Assembly (NCBI GenBank): GCA_903898975.1
Contig: CAIUHT010000708.1
Location: forward strand, 1-7,815
DNA from: an uncultured Planctomycetaceae bacterium
GTDB lineage: Bacteria; Planctomycetota; Planctomycetia; Planctomycetales; Planctomycetaceae
Direction of reading: 5' to 3'
Length of the DNA stretch: 7,815 bases
The translations under genes were made by a program, and so were the position numbers. The notes beneath the pieces were generated by a model that saw only the letters and a program-made list of their open reading frames with translations, was not told the DNA's origin and ran no database searches. Every line of letters begins with the position of its first letter. Positions within the stretch are counted from its first letter, which is position 1. Below, one piece after another: positions 5,584 through 7,815 of this stretch.

Positions 5584-7287
5584 TCACTTCGCGGTGTAGA
5601 CCGTTTTGCCCTCCTTGATCGTCTCCATCACCTTCAGCTCGCTCAGGGCCAGGATCGGGACTTTGTGCGGGTTCTTGTCCAGCACCACGAAGTCCGCCAG
5701 TTTGCCAGTTTCAATCGAACCGCGGTTGGCCTCCTCATAGTGCTGGTAGGCGGCCCACAGCGTGATCGACTTGAGCGCGGCGTCGACCGGAATGCATTGC
5801 CCCGCCCCAAGGATGTCGCCACTGCGGGTGCGGCGAGTCACCACCGACGACAGGATCCGAACAGCACTCGGCAAGGCGACCGGGGCATCGTGATGCTGGG
5901 AGAAAATCATGCCTCGCCGCAGGGCCGACCGTGCGGGACTGATTCGCTCGGCCCGTTCGGCCCCCAGGACGGAATCCCGGTGCCAGTCGCCCCAATAGAA
6001 GCAGTGCATGCCGAACATGGACGGGATCAACCCGTACTCCTGCATGGCGTCGAGCTGGTCTTCACGAATCGTCTGGCAGTGGATCATCACGTCCCGCCGG
6101 TCTTTGGCCGGACCGTGTTTCGCGCGGGCATTCCGCACTCCGCTGATCATCAGGTCGCAGGCTGCGTCGCCGTTGCAATGCGCCTGGAACTGCCAGCCCT
6201 TCTCCTGGCACAGGGCGATCTTGCGGTTCACTTCCTCGGCGGGCAACGTGGGGTAACCGACGAAACCCGATGGCAGACCGTGCGGCGCGATGAAGTAGGG
6301 CTGCGACAGGAACGCCGTCTTCCCCTGGGGGGAGCCATCAAAGCTCAACTTCACCCCGGCGATGCGGTAGCCGTTCTGCAGCACCTTGCTGTGCCAGGGA
6401 GTATCGAGGCCGAATGGGGTGTCAGAGAAGGTCATGTCCGGGTACGAAGCGACGTCGATGAGCATCTTCTTCGCCTCGGCCAACCGCATCCAGGTCTTGT
6501 CCAGGACCGCGCTGGAGCGGCCTTCTTGAGCGAATGTGAAACCGTTGGCAGCATAAAACCGCTGCCCTGCGAGGCCGATGCTCTCCAGCTCGGCTTCACC
6601 CAGCTTCGGCAGCAGTTTCAAGGCCGCCAGCATGAACGCGGTCTCTTCCAGGACACCGTTCGGCGTCTTGCCATCCTGTTCCCGGCGGATCACCCCGCCC
6701 AAGGGGTTCTCGGTGTCGGCAGTGACCTGGGCAAGCTCGAGAGCCTTGGTGTTCATCGCCGACAGGTGAGACGACTGGTGAATAATGAGCACCGGCACGT
6801 CCCTGGAGACTTCATCCAGCTCTTGTCGGGTCGGATGTCGCTGTTCCTTCAGTTGCGTGTCGTCATACCCAAAGCCGAGGATCAGTTTGAACCGTTTGGC
6901 GGTCTCGCCCTCAGCCCACTTCCTCAGCTCAACCTGGAGACTGGCGATGTCATCGACGGTATGGTCGGGCGGGGGGAGCAAGTTGGCTGACGCCGCCTGG
7001 ATCCCGACGAACATGCAATGCCCATGGGCATCCACGAACCCGGGCAGCAGACACCGCCCGCCCAAATCGATCAGCCTGGTCGTCTCTCCCCGGAGCTTGA
7101 GAACATCGGCTTTCGTGCCGACGGCGACAACCCGTCCCCCCTTCACCGCCACCGCTTCGGCTGTCGGGTAGCGGTCGTCCATGGTGACCACATCGCCACC
7201 GTGATAGACGGCATCGACCGGTGCTTGAGCAAGCACGGTGGTCGTAAAAAACATTGTCGAGAGCCAGCAGAGAACGCGCAGTCGCAT
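5584..7287 (-). CDS. Secreted YtcJ-type amidohydrolase (Amidohydrolase_3)
   Basis: The 567-residue product is a metal-dependent hydrolase of the amidohydrolase superfamily, likely acting on an amide or similar C-N bond; the substrate cannot be read from sequence. Residues 1-20 form a signal peptide (RLR, hydrophobic core, VLA before Q21), so it is probably exported. A small beta-sandwich part (about 25-82) precedes the TIM barrel. Metal and active-site candidates are H88-G-H90 in VDAHGH, K313 in GVKLSFDG, H370 in the YtcJ-type motif AHCNGDAACD, H403 in MIHCQ, and D467 in QHHDAPV. The C-terminus closes the sandwich with GSIETGKLADFVVLD (523-537). The length is normal for the family. An ATG 71 codons upstream at 7500 is also open, but that extension is Arg-rich, unlike the family, and would bury the signal peptide, so the start at 7287 is preferred. 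No Shine-Dalgarno site precedes it. The nearest named relatives by motif are YtcJ and N-substituted formamide deformylase. Confidence 0.9.
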   Translation of the reverse strand: MRLRVLCWLSTMFFTTTVLAQAPVDAVYHGGDVVTMDDRYPTAEAVAVKGGRVVAVGTKADVLKLRGETTRLIDLGGRCLLPGFVDAHGHCMFVGIQAASANLLPPPDHTVDDIASLQVELRKWAEGETAKRFKLILGFGYDDTQLKEQRHPTRQELDEVSRDVPVLIIHQSSHLSAMNTKALELAQVTADTENPLGGVIRREQDGKTPNGVLEETAFMLAALKLLPKLGEAELESIGLAGQRFYAANGFTFAQEGRSSAVLDKTWMRLAEAKKMLIDVASYPDMTFSDTPFGLDTPWHSKVLQNGYRIAGVKLSFDGSPQGKTAFLSQPYFIAPHGLPSGFVGYPTLPAEEVNRKIALCQEKGWQFQAHCNGDAACDLMISGVRNARAKHGPAKDRRDVMIHCQTIREDQLDAMQEYGLIPSMFGMHCFYWGDWHRDSVLGAERAERISPARSALRRGMIFSQHHDAPVALPSAVRILSSVVTRRTRSGDILGAGQCIPVDAALKSITLWAAYQHYEEANRGSIETGKLADFVVLDKNPHKVPILALSELKVMETIKEGKTVYTAK

Positions 7288-7815
7288 CGGTGTTGTCCGG
7301 AGGAGCAAAACGGGGCCCGTGTTACTTTCAAGGCCGGCGGTCGACGACGCAAGCCTCACGGGGAAATTCACTTGCGTCACCAGCACCGGAGACCGCAATT
7401 CTCGGAACAGACTCTCTTCCTGGCCCCGGCAGGGGCAGCGGACGCTCTGATGTGATCGCCGTCTCGACGTCCCGCCAGGAACTCGATGCTCCAACCGCAC
7501 GCTCGCGGCTACGCTGCCAGGCTGTGCTGGCCGGGATGTTGCCTCCAGCGTGAGCGTGTGAACCGGCAGGACAGACGATAATCCCCCGGCCGCATTTCTC
7601 CCGCGTCCTTGATTCTTCCTTGCGACAGGTCACATCGAGGACCCTGTGACAGTTGTCTTCCATCCGCGAAGGGCCACAGATCGTGCGTGTGAATGTCTTC
7701 ACCTCCAGCGGGTGACTGCCCATGCAGTCTCGCACCATCGGTTCAGCAGATTCTCCCAGCTGAGATCGGTTGTCTGTCTTTGCATCCTAGGCCATGAAGC
7801 TTGTTCCTCGCAGTA
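7288..7815. other. Upstream region of the amidohydrolase gene, no supported gene
   Basis: This stretch holds no gene I can support. A minus-strand frame (7328-7738) is open but Arg-, Ser- and Cys-rich without a recognisable domain. TTGAAA on the minus strand (7332-7327) resembles a -35 box, but no matching -10 lies 16-18 bases on. CACGCTC (7498-7504) and GAGCGTG (7552-7558) are 7-bp inverted arms, and GTCACA (7629-7634) with TGTGAC (7645-7650) is a 6-bp pair with a 10-base spacer; neither has a T tract. A plus-strand ATG at 7794 could open a gene cut off by the window edge, but only seven codons are visible. Confidence 0.4.

Noticed and set aside
7288..7500. N-terminal extension of the amidohydrolase to an ATG at 7500
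   Set aside because: The extra 71 residues are Arg-rich and unlike the family, and would place the clear signal peptide in the interior. The start at 7287 fits better.
7328..7738. 136-codon minus-strand frame upstream of the amidohydrolase
   Set aside because: Its composition is not protein-like and no motif is recognisable. It also overlaps the amidohydrolase leader and the rejected extension.
7794..7815. ATG near the right edge reading MKLVPRS
   Set aside because: Only seven codons are visible and no ribosome site precedes them, so a gene start cannot be supported.
1..7815. CRISPR array, tRNA, rRNA, insertion sequence or integrase
   Set aside because: Reading both strands, I found no regularly spaced repeats, no cloverleaf or rRNA-like sequence, and no transposase or recombinase motifs.

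Overview
The window is GC-rich bacterial DNA with three confident protein genes, all on the minus strand and separated by long non-coding gaps (about 545 to 695 bases). Read in the direction of transcription they are: a secreted YtcJ-type amidohydrolase (5584-7287), a small multi-pass membrane protein of unknown function (4409-5038), and a large one-polypeptide restriction-type enzyme with a PLD nuclease, an SF2 helicase and a DUF3427 domain (534-3713). The wide spacing, GC richness, weak or absent Shine-Dalgarno sequences at two of the three starts, and the style of the small membrane protein suggest a planctomycete. That taxonomic guess is inference, with moderate to low confidence.

Region by region: 1-533 may carry the last 37 codons of a plus-strand gene, ending at 115 and followed by a terminator-like hairpin; the rest is unassigned. 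534-3713 is the gene of most interest. Its domain order matches SauUSI, the type IV modification-dependent restriction enzyme of Staphylococcus aureus. It stands alone, with no methyltransferase beside it, as expected for an enzyme that attacks modified foreign DNA. 3714-4408 holds no convincing gene, only small inverted repeats. 4409-5038 is the membrane protein; upstream of it are a good sigma-70-like promoter (TTGCAA, 17 bp, TGTAAT) and, just upstream of the -35, a perfect 8+8 bp dyad that could be an operator. 5039-5583 also contains a terminator-like element behind the amidohydrolase gene and two further hairpins. 5584-7287 is the amidohydrolase, started at an internal ATG that exposes a signal peptide. 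7288-7815 has no gene I can support.

The three genes do not form an obvious pathway. They share a strand but are too far apart to be a tight operon. The defence candidate is the 1059-residue enzyme; the other two look like neighbouring chromosomal genes. No CRISPR array, tRNA, rRNA, transposase or integrase was seen.
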